DNA of 64,000 bases from Verrucomicrobiota bacterium (GCA_027493615.1 JAOSKK010000023.1:558001-622000), one strand, 5' to 3'; counted from the first letter of the stretch, positions 31,701 to 40,835 are shown. Notes: generated by a model not told the origin, from the letters alone. Program-made: numbers and translations.

Positions 31701-33184
31701 ATGAGTTCTCCCGCCTCCGCCCCGACCCCGGCGCCGTGCCACCGCCGGTCGCCGCGAGCCTGGCGCCTGCAGCACCGGCGGACTTGGACCGGTCGTGTCG
31801 CTGGCCGGTGCTGGTGCTGGGCGGACTGAGCGCGGGTTGGCTGGTCTTTGCCGCCGTGCTGGGCGTCCTGGCCGCCATCAAGCTGCACGCGCCCGGGATG
31901 CTGGCGAACATCGAGTGGCTCACGTACGGCCGGGTGCAGCCCGCGGCGTGGAACGCGTTGGTGTTCGGTTTCGGTGCCCTGGCCGGTCTGGCGCTGGCCC
32001 TCTGGCTGATGGTGCGGTTGAGCGGTGTGCCGCTGGCGGGAACGGGCACCATCCTGTTCGGCGCGGCCGTCTGGCAGGTCGGCCTCAAGCTGGGGGTGTT
32101 GGGGGTCCTCGCCGGCGACAGCACGGGCATCGAGGGCCTGGAACTGCCGCGGTACGCGTCGCCGCTCCTGCTGGCGGGGTATCTCCTGATCGCGCCCTGG
32201 GCCTTGGTCGTTTTCGGCCGCCGTCAACGTCGCGAGAGCTACATCTCCCAATGGTACCTGGTCACCGCCCTGCTCGTCTTCCCCTGGTGTTTCGCGAGCG
32301 GTTACGTGCTGACGTCGTTTCTGCCACTGCGCGGGGTGTTGCAGGCCGCGGCGCAAGCCTGGTATCTGCAGCAACTCTGGGTCTTGTGGTTCGGCAGCCT
32401 CACCCTTGCGGCCCTGTTCTACTTCCTGCCGAAGCTGACCGGGGCGGCGGTCCCCAGCCGCAGCCTGGCGTTGTTTGGCTTCTGGACCTTCGTGGCCTTC
32501 GGCGGTCTGGGCGGGTTGACCCGCTACGCCGGTGGTCCTTTCCCGGCCTGGATGCTGAGCCTGGCGGTGGTGGGCAACGTGCTGACCCTGTTCGCGATCT
32601 ATGGCGTCGGCGCCAATCTGCTGCCGTCCCTGCGCGCGGCCCTGTCGCGGCTTTCAGGCAACGTCGTGCTCTGGTTTCTGGGCTTCTCCCTGCTGGCCTG
32701 GCTCACGGCCGGCGTGCTGACCGCCCTGAACTCGCTGGCGACCGTGCGGCATCTGACTCATTTCACGCTGGTCACACCAGGGCTGGATCAGCTCGCGTTC
32801 CTGGGCGGCTTCGGCGTGGCGGCGCTGGGGGGCCTGTACGTGGTCGTGCCCTGCTTGCTGGGCCGTGACTGGCCGTCGCGATTCCTGGCGACACTGCATT
32901 TCGGCTGTGCGGCGGGGGCGGTTGTGCTGCTGGCGGTGGCCTTTCTGGTGGGCGGCTTGGTGCATGGAGCCGCGCTCAACAACACGGACGTGGCCTTTCT
33001 GACCGTGGCAAAGCGCTACCTGCCGTTCGCCTCGACCGGCACGCTGGCGCAACTGCTCTGGCTGGTCGGCAGCGGAGCCTTTGCGGTGAACTTCCTCTGG
33101 CTGCTTGGGGCGTGTGCCCGCACGATTTGCGTGCCGGCAGCCCGGGCGTTGGTGGAGCCGCTGCCGGCGGAGGGGAAGGCGTGA
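31701..33184 (+). CDS. CcoN-like haem-copper oxidase subunit I lacking all six metal-ligand histidines
   Basis: About 480 residues with roughly 12 membrane helices and clear CcoN order: IEWLTYGRVQPAAWNALVFG, ESYISQWYLVTALLVFPW, PLRGVLQAAAQAWYLQQLW, LAALFYFLPKLTGAAVPSRS and GGLTRYAGGPFPAWMLSL. Counting from the GTG at 31736, every ligand is replaced. The haem b His of LHTNA is Ala71, the CuB His of the GHN motif is Gln212, the CuB HH pair is Arg263-Tyr264, and the haem His-x-His is Leu350-Asp-Gln352. The frame is continuous across all sites, so indels do not explain this. It should not bind haem or copper. The start is uncertain: an ATG at 31701 needs an indel near 31733, while the GTG at 31736 does not. 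It sits after ActF and overlaps the CcoO-like gene, suggesting a structural role with the complex. Confidence 0.75.
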
Positions 33185-34098
33185 AACACGGACCCCTGCT
33201 CTTCCTCGGCGTGTTCGCGGCGTTCTTCGCCTCGTGGGTGGCTGGCGTGTTGGCGCCTCACCTTCAGATCGGTGGACAGTCGCTGGTCCAGATCGACGAC
33301 CTGGGGATACAGTATCCGCTGGATCGGACTGGCGAAGCCAAGCAAGGCGCCCAGGTCTACCGGGCCCAAGGTTGCCATTACTGCCACACCCAGCAGGTGC
33401 TTCAGGAACCCCTGCTCTCGCGGCTCACCTTGACCGACGCCGGCACCAACATCACCGACGCCGTCGCCGCCTTGCGCAAGGTGCGGCGTGACCTCGATGC
33501 CGACGCCGCCACGGAGCTGGTCAGGCATCCGCCCCAGGTGATCCTGGCTCATGCCGGCGCCTCCGCCACCGACCAGGCCACCCGCCTCCTGACCAACGCC
33601 GGTGCCCGGGTCGAATCCACGATTGCCAACCTCGGCCCCGATCTCCGCCGCGGCTGGGGCACCCGCCGCACCGTCTCGCGCGATTACCTCCGCGACCAAC
33701 CCGTGTTCCTGGGCCAGATCCGGCTTGGACCCGACCTGGCGAATCTCGGCGCCCGGCAGACCAACACCACCTGGCTGTTGCGGAAGCTCTACAACGCGCG
33801 GATCGACCTGCCCGGCTCGACCATGCCGCGTTACCCCTACCTCTTTACCGAACGCCGCCTGCGCCCCGGCCAGGCGCCCTCGCCCGATGCGCTGGCGCTC
33901 CCGTCCGAATTCGCGCCGCCCGCCGGGATCGAGATCATCCCCACCCGCGAGGCGCGGCAGCTTGTCGCGTACCTGCTGAGCCTCCGCTCCGACGCCCTGT
34001 TCTACGAGGTCTTCCCCCCACCCACAGACCAATGCCGTGACAAGACCGGTCGAGACCACGAACGCCCCGTCCGCCCAAACCTCGTCCCTCGACCTTGA
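33181..34098 (+). CDS. CcoO-like monohaem cytochrome c with an inserted L7/L12-like domain
   Basis: Partner of the CcoN-like protein; the GTG start overlaps its stop (GTGA). The N-terminus has one membrane anchor (LLFLGVFAAFFASWVAGVLA), then the haem site QGCHYCHTQQ at residues 64-72. The CcoO landmarks RGWGTRRTVSRDYLRDQPV, RLGPDLANLG and the methionine segment STMPRYPYLF are kept, so this subunit can still hold haem c. Between the haem site and RGWG is an extra stretch, residues about 82-146: TDAVAALRKVRRDLDADAAT, ELVRHPPQVIL and LLTNAGARVE. It resembles the C-terminal domain of ribosomal L7/L12. The last 20 residues look random and the TGA falls in a heptamer repeat, so the true C-terminus may differ. 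Confidence 0.8.
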   Translation: MKHGPLLFLGVFAAFFASWVAGVLAPHLQIGGQSLVQIDDLGIQYPLDRTGEAKQGAQVYRAQGCHYCHTQQVLQEPLLSRLTLTDAGTNITDAVAALRKVRRDLDADAATELVRHPPQVILAHAGASATDQATRLLTNAGARVESTIANLGPDLRRGWGTRRTVSRDYLRDQPVFLGQIRLGPDLANLGARQTNTTWLLRKLYNARIDLPGSTMPRYPYLFTERRLRPGQAPSPDALALPSEFAPPAGIEIIPTREARQLVAYLLSLRSDALFYEVFPPPTDQCRDKTGRDHERPVRPNLVPRP

Positions 34099-34134
34099 CC
34101 CTTCGCCCTTCGCCCTTCGCCCTTCGCCCTTCGC
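34093..34134 (+). repeat. heptanucleotide tandem repeat (CCTTCGC)
   Basis: Six consecutive 7-base units: one CCTTGAC then five CCTTCGC. The first unit supplies the TGA stop of the CcoO-like gene. The array lies in the 48-base space before the next ATG. It is comparable in unit length to the array at 38863-38932. Confidence 0.8.
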
Positions 34135-34146
34135 CTTTGCGTCCCC

Positions 34147-34827
34147 ATGAAGCCGGTGCCCTCTGCACGCTCCCCAGTCGCTGCCCGCCCCGCCCGCGCG
34201 GCGGGCAACGCCACCGGCGCGCTCGGAGCCCCTGCTCTTGATGGGGCCCCGCCCGCCCTCGGCACCGGCGCCACCACGCCGCTCTGGCTGGTGGGCCTGT
34301 TTGGCGTGATGCTCTACTGGGCCACCCTGTACCTGGATCGGAACGGTGGCGGGTTCAATCCGCTCGTTTTCAACCAGGGGGAACTGCTGGCGGATCTCGA
34401 GGCGCGGGTGCCGCGTTCGGAGGCCGATGCCCTCCTGGCGCAGGGGCGCAGGGTCTACACCGTTTACTGCTCGGCGTGTCACCAGCCCAACGGCCGGGGC
34501 ACTCCCAACCAATTCCCGCCCCTGGCGGGCTCGGACTGGGTCCTGACAGAAGGCCCAAATCGAATCATCCGGATCGTCCTCAACGGCCTGCAAGGACCCA
34601 TCACCGTCAACGGCAACCAGTACAACAACGTGATGCTCCCCTGGCGTGACCAACTCTCGGACGAGGACATTGCGGCCGTCGTGACCTTCATCCGGGGCAA
34701 TGCCGAGTGGGGCAACAACGCCGGTCCCGCCACGCCCGCCCAGGTCAAGGCCATCCGCGAGGCCACCGCCAGCCGCAGCACGTCCTGGACCGCCCAGGAG
34801 TTGCTGGCGATCCCGCTCAAGGACTGA
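34147..34827 (+). CDS. membrane-anchored monohaem cytochrome c
   Basis: A 226-residue protein in an intact frame, last gene of the respiratory operon. After an Ala/Pro-rich cytoplasmic stretch one helix (TPLWLVGLFGVMLYWATLYL) anchors it. Next come DRNGGGFNPLVFNQGELL and the cytochrome c domain with YTVYCSACHQPNGRGTP (haem site CSACH), FPPLAGSDWVL, QYNNVMLPWRDQLSDEDIAA (methionine probably the second ligand) and VVTFIRGNAEWGNN. The layout resembles a single-haem CcoP or ActE-type protein. It probably accepts electrons from the complex and delivers them to an oxidase encoded elsewhere. Confidence 0.85.
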   Translation: MKPVPSARSPVAARPARAAGNATGALGAPALDGAPPALGTGATTPLWLVGLFGVMLYWATLYLDRNGGGFNPLVFNQGELLADLEARVPRSEADALLAQGRRVYTVYCSACHQPNGRGTPNQFPPLAGSDWVLTEGPNRIIRIVLNGLQGPITVNGNQYNNVMLPWRDQLSDEDIAAVVTFIRGNAEWGNNAGPATPAQVKAIREATASRSTSWTAQELLAIPLKD

Positions 34828-34944
34828 TTTTCTCGCACCGACGTCGCGAGAGAATGCGGACGCTGGCGCGAGTTCCGCCCCGCCCGGCAGACGCAGGGCG
34901 TATGGAGGTTGCCCGCGGGTTCCATCCCGGCGCACAATCCCGAC

Positions 34945-37787
34945 GTGAAACCACCGGTCTCCTGGCGTTTGTTCCTGCTCCTGCTCGCGGCTTTCCCCGC
35001 CTTCACCGCCGACACCCTGGACCTCGCCGGAGAGTGGCGGTTGCGACTCGACCCCGAAGACGCCGGCCTCGCCGCCCGCTGGCCCGCCGCGCCACTCACC
35101 ACGGACAGTCGCATCCAACTCCCGAACACCACCGACCTCGCCGGGTTCGGTTTCCCGCTCGACACGAACACCATGTTCCACGCGGCGCCCTACCCCGTGA
35201 CCACCCGTTTCCCCGGGGTCAGGGAATCCGCGCGCGCGGATGAACACGGTTATCTCGTGCGCCGCCACCTCTTCGTCGGACCCGCCTGGTACGAGCGCGA
35301 CATCGAGATCCCGCCGGCCTGGCAGGGGCGACCCGTCGCGCTCCGCCTCGAACGCGCGCTCTGGAAGACCGAGGTGTGGATCGACGGCCAGCCCGCCGGT
35401 GCGTGCGACAGCCTGGTGGCCGAGCACCGACACGACCTGGGCCCGCTCACCCCGGGTCGCCACCGACTCACCCTGCGCGTGGACAATCGCCTCATCCACA
35501 ACCTCTCGACCGTCACCCACGCCTACGGCCCGGAAACCCAGTCCCGTTGGAACGGCGTGGTCGGCACGCTCACCCTCGAGGCCGCCCCGCCGGTCGCCTT
35601 TCGCTCTGTGACCGTCTACCCGGCCGCCGACCGCCGCAGCGCTCGGGTCGTCTGGGGGCTGAACAACTCCAGCGGCGAAGCTCGCAAAGTGCCGGTGAAA
35701 CTCCAGTTGAGCCGCGAGCGCGAAACGCCCGTGCTCGCCACCGCCTCCTGCGTCGCCACGTATCCGCCGGGACCAAACACGGGCGAAGTGACACTGGATC
35801 TGGCCGAACCGATCGAGGCCTGGGACGAATTCCATCCGGTGCGCTACCGGGTCCAGGCCCACCTCGAGGGGCCGGATGGGGTGGCGAGCGAGACCAGCGT
35901 CACTTTCGGGTTCCGTCAGGTTGAACGCGCCGGGAAGGAACTGCGCCTGAACGGTCGCCCTCTGTTCCTCCGCGGCACCCTCGATTGTGCCGTCTATCCC
36001 CGCACCGGGCATCCGCCCATGACCGTCCCGGAGTGGGAACGGGTCCTCGGGGTCGTCAAGGAGTACGGTTTCAATCATGTGCGGTTTCACACGTGGTGTC
36101 CTCCCGACGCCGCGTTCGAGGCGGCCGATCGCCTCGGTGTCTACCTCCAACCCGAGACCGCCGCCTGGGTGGACGATTGGGGACTCGAAACCGTCACCCG
36201 CCCCCCGCCATCGGGCGAGACCCCGCGATCACCGCCTTTCTGCGCGCGGAACTGCGGCGGATGTCCGAGGCGTACGGGCATCACCCGTCCTTTCTGCTGT
36301 GCGCCATCGGCAACGAGTTCGGCTTGCGCGGCACGGACTGGGAGCAGGTCAACGCGCTGGTCGAAGAGATCAAGGCCTTCGATCCGCGCCGGCTCTACAC
36401 CGGGTGCGGGGCGCGCAAGAACCTGCCGGCGGACGATTTCTGGTTCACGCATCACACCAGCACCGGCACCCGGGGCGTGGGCCCGGCTCATCCGGACTGG
36501 GATTTCGCCCCGGCCCTCGACGCCTCGCCCGTCCCGCTGATCGCCCACGAGACCGGCCAACGCCCCGTCTTCCCGGACTACGACCGGTTGCTGCCGAAGT
36601 TCACCGGGCCGCTCCTGCCGCTGAATCTCGAACGTCACCGGCGTTCGCTCGTCGCCAACGGGCTCGAGTCGCAGGTTCCCGATTTCGTGCGGGCTTCGGC
36701 GCGGTTCCAGCTCACGCAGTACAAGGCGGAGCACGAGGCCATGCTGCGCACGCGGGGTTACGCCGGCTACCAACTGCTCATGCTCAACGACTTTACCGGC
36801 CAGAGCGAGGCGCTCGTCGGCATCCTCGACCCGTTCTGGGAGCCGAAGGGCGTGGTCAGCGCCGCCGAGGTGCGCGCCTGGAACGCGCCGACGGTTCTGC
36901 TGGCGCGGTTTGCCAGGTACGTCTGGCTCGCCAACGAAACGCTCCGCGTGCGGTTCGAGATTGCGCACTTCGGAGCCGAAGACCTGCCCGCCGGGCCGGT
37001 GCAGTGGTCGCTCGGTCCCCGCGAGGGCAGCATTCTGATGCGCGGTGATCTCGCGGCGGGCCATGTGGCCGCCGGCAGGGTGACGGACCTCGGCGCGATT
37101 GCGGTGCCGCTCGCCGCCGTGCGTGAACCCGCGTCGCTGGCGTTGTCGGTGACGTTCGGTGGCGTTGGCAATCAGTGGCCGCTCTGGGTCTACCCGGCCT
37201 TGCCCGACGAACCCGAACCGCCCGGGGTGCTGGTGACCGCCGCACTCGATGAGGCCGCGCTGGCTGCGTTGGAACAGGGCGGTCGGGTCCTGCTGCTGGC
37301 CCACGGCCTCAAGAACCCCCATGCCGCCCGGACAGGTTTCGAATCCGTCTACTGGTCTGCCGGTTGGTGGGGAAACCGGTTCTCCTCGCTCGGTCTGCTG
37401 TGCGATCCGCAGCACCCGGCGCTCGCCGCCTTTCCCAGTGACGGTGTCAGCGACTGGCAATGGCGCGATCTCTGCGCGGGCGCGACCACGCTGGCGCTTG
37501 ACGAGGTGCCGGAGGGGTTCCGGCCCATCGTGCAACCGGTCCCGGATTTCCACTTCAACACGCGGCTCGCGCAGGTGTTCGAAGTCCGGGTCGGGCGCGG
37601 TGCGTTGCTCGTTTGCGGTTACGACCTGACCGGCCAGCTCGACGCCCGCCCCGCCGCGCGCCAGTTCCGTCGCAGCCTGTGGCGCTACGTGGCCAGTGCC
37701 GCTTTCCGTCCTGACGCGGTGGTCTCCGTCGATTGGCTCCGGCGGTACTGTGTCTCCGCGGATGAGTCAAACCGCCCCACCCCGTAG
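34945..37787 (+). CDS. secreted glycoside hydrolase family 2 enzyme
   Basis: About 950 residues. The GTG start gives a signal peptide (MKPPVSWRLFLLLLAAFPAF, TA). An N-terminal jelly-roll follows (DLAGEWRLRLDPEDAG, WYERDIEIPPAWQGRPVAL, RLERALWKTEVWIDGQPAGA), then an immunoglobulin-like module and the TIM barrel (LRLNGRPLFLRGTLDC, YGFNHVRFHTWCPPDAAFEA, LGVYLQPE). After an indel near 36215 the acid/base region is LLCAIGNEFGLRG (Glu in GNEF) and the probable nucleophile lies in PLIAHETGQ. The arrangement is that of GH2 beta-galactosidase or glucuronidase-like enzymes; substrate is not evident. The TAG stop lies in a palindromic intergenic repeat shared with apbE. Confidence 0.8.
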
Positions 37788-37848
37788 GAGCCGACGTCAG
37801 GAGGCTCTGCCTGGGAGTTTGAGTCTCGTGACCTCGACTCCTACGGGG
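37780..37848. repeat. palindromic repeat of the GTAGGMGCCGACGTCAGGAGGC family
   Basis: Left arm CCCCGTAGGAGCCGACGTCA then GGAGGCTC; right arm, on the other strand, CCCCGTAGGAGTCGAGGTCA then CGAGACTC, 24 of 28 positions equal. The GTAG of each arm provides the TAG stop of one of the two converging genes. Related sequences form the array at 50559-50691. Confidence 0.75.
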
Positions 37849-38807
37849 GGAGCGGCTCTCGCCGGACGACCCGCCAGCCGGTCGGACCGGACTCCGGCAG
37901 CACCACCAGAGCTCTGAGGTTCGGATGGCGCGCGCCCAACTTTTCCAGTCCCTCGGCCCCGAGCACCAGCAAGGCCGTCGCCAGGGCATCCGTGGCCGTC
38001 GCTTCGGGCAACACGACTGCCGCCAGCAAAGCTCCCTGCACCGGTTCGCCCGTGCGCGGATCCAGGACATGTCCCCACTCGCGGTTGCCCCGTCGAAAGG
38101 CCTTGCCCGCGACAGCCGAAACGCCGAGCGAAACGTCGGTGAGCACGAACTCCGCCAGCACCTCGCCCGCGGTGTCGTCGGTTGCTGTCGTGTCGCTCGT
38201 GATGGCCGGCGGACCAATCGCCACCTTCCAGGGTTGACCATCGGGAGGCACACCCAGGCCCTGGACACTGCTCGTACCCCCATGAACCAGCGCGCACGTG
38301 ACACCCACCTCCCGCAACAACTCGACGGCCACATCCAACGCGTACCCTTTCCCGATCGCGCCCAGGTCCAGCATCATCCCGGGACGCGCGAACCGGACGC
38401 TGAATTGCGAGGGGTCGAGTTCGACGTGCTCCATGCCCACCCGGGCGCGGGCCTCGGCCAACCGATCCGAATCCGGCCACGCCCCGCCACCACCCAGAAA
38501 ACCCCAGGCACGCACCAGCGGGCCCACCGTGGGATCGAAGGCGCCGCCGGTCTCCTGGCTCAGGATCCGGGCGCGTTCGAGCAGACGAAACACCGGGGGG
38601 CTCACCCGGACCGGACCCTCTGCCGCGCGGCGGTTAACGCGGGCCATCTCGCTGTCGGGCCGGAAGATGCTGAGTTGGGCTTCGATTCGCTCGATCTCGT
38701 CGAGCGTCTCCTCGCCGGCGGCGCGCAAGGCCGGTTCCGGATGCCCCGTGCAGGAGCACCTCGAAGCGGGTGTTCATCGCGTGCCGCGCCAGCCGGACGG
38801 TGGTCAT
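37841..38807 (-). CDS. apbE: FAD:protein FMN transferase
   Basis: Attaches FMN through a phosphoester bond to threonine of target flavoproteins outside the cytoplasm. The N-terminus MTTVRLARHAMNTRFEVLLH has the family's MNTRFE-type element. An indel near 38740 precedes LRAAGEETLDEIERIEAQLS, IFRPDSEMARVNR, TGGAFDPTVGPLVRAWGF, MMLDLGAIGKGYALDVAVEL, ALVHGGTSSVQGLG, HVLDPRTGEPV and ATATDALATALLVLG. No lipobox or clear signal peptide is visible at the chosen start. Its acceptor (for example NqrB/C or RnfG-type) is not in the window. The TAG stop is in the palindromic repeat. Confidence 0.9.
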
Positions 38808-38862
38808 GGGGGACGGGGAAGTCCGAAGGTCGAATTCCGAAGCTCGAAGTTGGTGGTTGGAG

Positions 38863-38958
38863 GTTCGACGTTGAACGTTGGGCGTTGAGCGTTGAACGTT
38901 GAGCGTTGAGCGTTGAGCGTTGAACGTTCGACGTTTGTGGTCCGTGGTCCGTGGTCCC
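38863..38958 (+). repeat. heptanucleotide tandem array (GTTGARC) followed by an 8-base triplet repeat
   Basis: Ten consecutive 7-base units at 38863-38932: GTTCGAC at each end and GTTGAAC, GTTGGGC or GTTGAGC between. Directly after come about three GTGGTCC(G) units up to 38958. It lies upstream of apbE and downstream of a Gfo/Idh gene. The pattern resembles the short tandem heptamers of cyanobacteria, but no relation is implied. Confidence 0.85.
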
Positions 38959-39033
38959 TCAACGCAAACGGGCTTCCCCCAGTTTGGGCTGGCGGAAGCC
39001 CGCGTGCGAATCCGGATCCGGGCGAACGAGGGG

Positions 39034-40428
39034 TCAGGACGGCTTCAGTGTGCCGTAGGTGACCGGATCGAGCTTCTTGCCGGCGCCGTCCGAGAGGGTG
39101 CGGGTGGCCGGGTCGAAGTGGCAGGTGATGCCGAGGCGGTCGGACATTTCGCCGAGGGAGACGATGGTCTGGACCTTGAGGGCGATGTCGATGTTGGCGT
39201 TCGGCGCCTTGCCCGAGCGGATGCAGGACAACCAATTCGCCTGGTGCACCCCGATGTCCTCGACCGGCTGGAGGCCGTCGAAGCGCTCGGGATCAATCTC
39301 ATCCGTGAACGGCCGTTCGGGCCGCAGTTCGACGGTGTTGCCGCCGATGTAGAGGGTCGCGAGGTGACCGCGGATGATGTCCGGAAGACCCTGCTCGTTC
39401 ACCGACGAACTGCACACCATCAGGCTGTAACCGCTCGGGAACTCGGCGATGAGGGTGAGACACTCCGGGACGTCGCGAATGGGTGTGCCGGGGGTGTTCT
39501 TGTCGGTGAGGATCTTCTTGGTGCCGATGGCGGCGACGCGGATGGGGAACTCGGGGCTGCCTGTGGCCAGGACCAGCGGATGGAGGCGGTGCGGGAAAAG
39601 GTCGCCCAGCAGGCCGGCGCAGTAGGGGTAGTACTTCCGCCAGCGGAAGAAGTGGTCGGCGTTGAAATCGACGCGGGTCTTGATGTTGGGACCGAGCCAT
39701 TCGTTCCAGTTCACGCTGCCCGCCTTGAGGTCGGGGTCAATGGTGTAGTTCCATTCGCCCTTCGGGCTGTTGCGCATGTAGGACCCCTGGCCGAGCACCA
39801 GCGGTCCGATGTTGCCGGCCCGGACCAGTTCGGCCGCCTTGTGCCACTTGGCGTCCGAGCAGCCCTGGGATCCGACCTGGAAGACTTTGCCGGTGGCCTT
39901 GACGGTGTCCGCCACCTCGAAGGCCTCACCCAGGTAACGGGACATCGGCTTCTCCACGTAGATGTGTTTGCCGGCCTTCATGCTGTCCACCGAGACCCGG
40001 GCGTGCCAGTGGTCGACGGTGGCGCAGAGCACCGCATCGATATCCTTGTTCTCAAGCAGCTTGCGGTAGTCGTCGTACAGCTTGACGTCGCCGCCGATCT
40101 TCTCCTTGGCGAGCAGCCGCCGCTTCTCCCAGAGGTCGCAGACTGCGGCGAGCGTGACGTTGTTCTGGTCCGCGCCGGCCTTCATCTTGTCCACGTGGAG
40201 CTGGCCCTGGGGTCCGACGCCCACAAAGCCCACGGCGATGCGGTCGTTGGCGCCTATGACCCGGCCTGTGGACGGGGCGGTGGTCTGGCCGTAGACCGGG
40301 GTCTTGAAGAGGTTGGTCGAGGCGGCGGCGGCGGTGACGACCGCAGCCTTCTTGAGGAAACTCCGGCGGGAGTCCACGCCGGCCGACACCTGGGATTCTG
40401 TTTTGTGCATAATCGAGTCATCCATCAT
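39034..40428 (-). CDS. Tat-exported Gfo/Idh/MocA family oxidoreductase
   Basis: An intact 464-residue protein. The Tat signal is SRRSFLKKAAVVTAAAAS. The NAD(P) domain reads RIAVGFVGVGPQGQLHVDK, VTLAAVCDLWEKR, IDAVLCATVDHWHARVSV, KHIYVEKPMSRYLGEAFEVA (EKP with catalytic lysine) and VFQVGSQGCSDAKWHKAAE. The C-terminal domain has WNEWLGPNIKTR and FFRWRKYYPYCAGLLGDLFP. I start at the first of two adjacent ATG codons; a TTG two codons upstream is less likely. Lower-GC codon choice than neighbours was not evident. Substrate unknown; many relatives in this phylum act on sugars or remain unassigned. Confidence 0.9.
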   Translation of the reverse strand: MMDDSIMHKTESQVSAGVDSRRSFLKKAAVVTAAAASTNLFKTPVYGQTTAPSTGRVIGANDRIAVGFVGVGPQGQLHVDKMKAGADQNNVTLAAVCDLWEKRRLLAKEKIGGDVKLYDDYRKLLENKDIDAVLCATVDHWHARVSVDSMKAGKHIYVEKPMSRYLGEAFEVADTVKATGKVFQVGSQGCSDAKWHKAAELVRAGNIGPLVLGQGSYMRNSPKGEWNYTIDPDLKAGSVNWNEWLGPNIKTRVDFNADHFFRWRKYYPYCAGLLGDLFPHRLHPLVLATGSPEFPIRVAAIGTKKILTDKNTPGTPIRDVPECLTLIAEFPSGYSLMVCSSSVNEQGLPDIIRGHLATLYIGGNTVELRPERPFTDEIDPERFDGLQPVEDIGVHQANWLSCIRSGKAPNANIDIALKVQTIVSLGEMSDRLGITCHFDPATRTLSDGAGKKLDPVTYGTLKPS

Positions 40429-40835
40429 TAGCAACGCGAGCTTGGACGCAGCCTAGAGGGCCGCTGTTCAGCGTCAATCGCGAACGGGGTGGGTCGCGAC
40501 CGTTGCGGGGCAGGCGTCCCGCCTGCCTCCTTGCCCTCTTCAGTCGCGGCAACCGTCCACCGGGCGCCGCATCAGGGCGCGCTTCCGGACTCCGTGCCCC
40601 GCGCCGCCCTCAACGCACTTCTACCAGTCGTTCCCCTTGCTCAAGCTGGCCTCGTCGGACATTCGAAGGAACAGCTTGCGGCTGGTCATGTGCGCCGGTG
40701 AACGGTCGCACCGGCAGGCGCCCGGCAGGGACGTCGACGTCCCAGCGTTGGGGCAAGAGGCATCTGGCTTCGCGCGTACCCCGAGGGATGAGAGAGCCAT
40801 GAACCGCGCCCCGGTGCGGCCGGCGAAGCTGCGCC
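40429..40835. other. intergenic region rich in short perfect hairpins
   Basis: No gene is seen. It holds GGCAGGC-GTCCC-GCCTGCC (40509-40527), GCCGGTG-N8-CACCGGC (40694-40715) and the perfect 16-base palindrome GGGACGTCGACGTCCC (40728-40743). The genes around it are a Gfo/Idh gene that starts here and a LysM gene that ends here, both on the minus strand, so the promoter of the former and terminators of the latter should lie within it. Confidence 0.5.

Noticed and set aside
31736-33184. Loss of the CcoN ligands as a result of frameshifts
   Set aside because: The frame is uninterrupted and the residues directly beside every ligand position match CcoN.
33016-36150. Long open frames opposite real genes (here about 1040 codons; others at 8818-11925, 41288-43660, 2375-4378, 58463-60658)
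   Set aside because: They lie antisense to genes with clear family motifs and have the biased composition expected from GC-rich third codon positions. No domain is recognisable.
34909-37787. Polysaccharide utilisation locus built from the GH2 enzyme, esterase and Gfo/Idh genes
   Set aside because: The genes are on different strands, far apart and without transporter or regulator genes; shared use in glycan breakdown is only a loose possibility.
38863-38932. CRISPR array
   Set aside because: The units are 7 bases without spacers and no cas gene is near.
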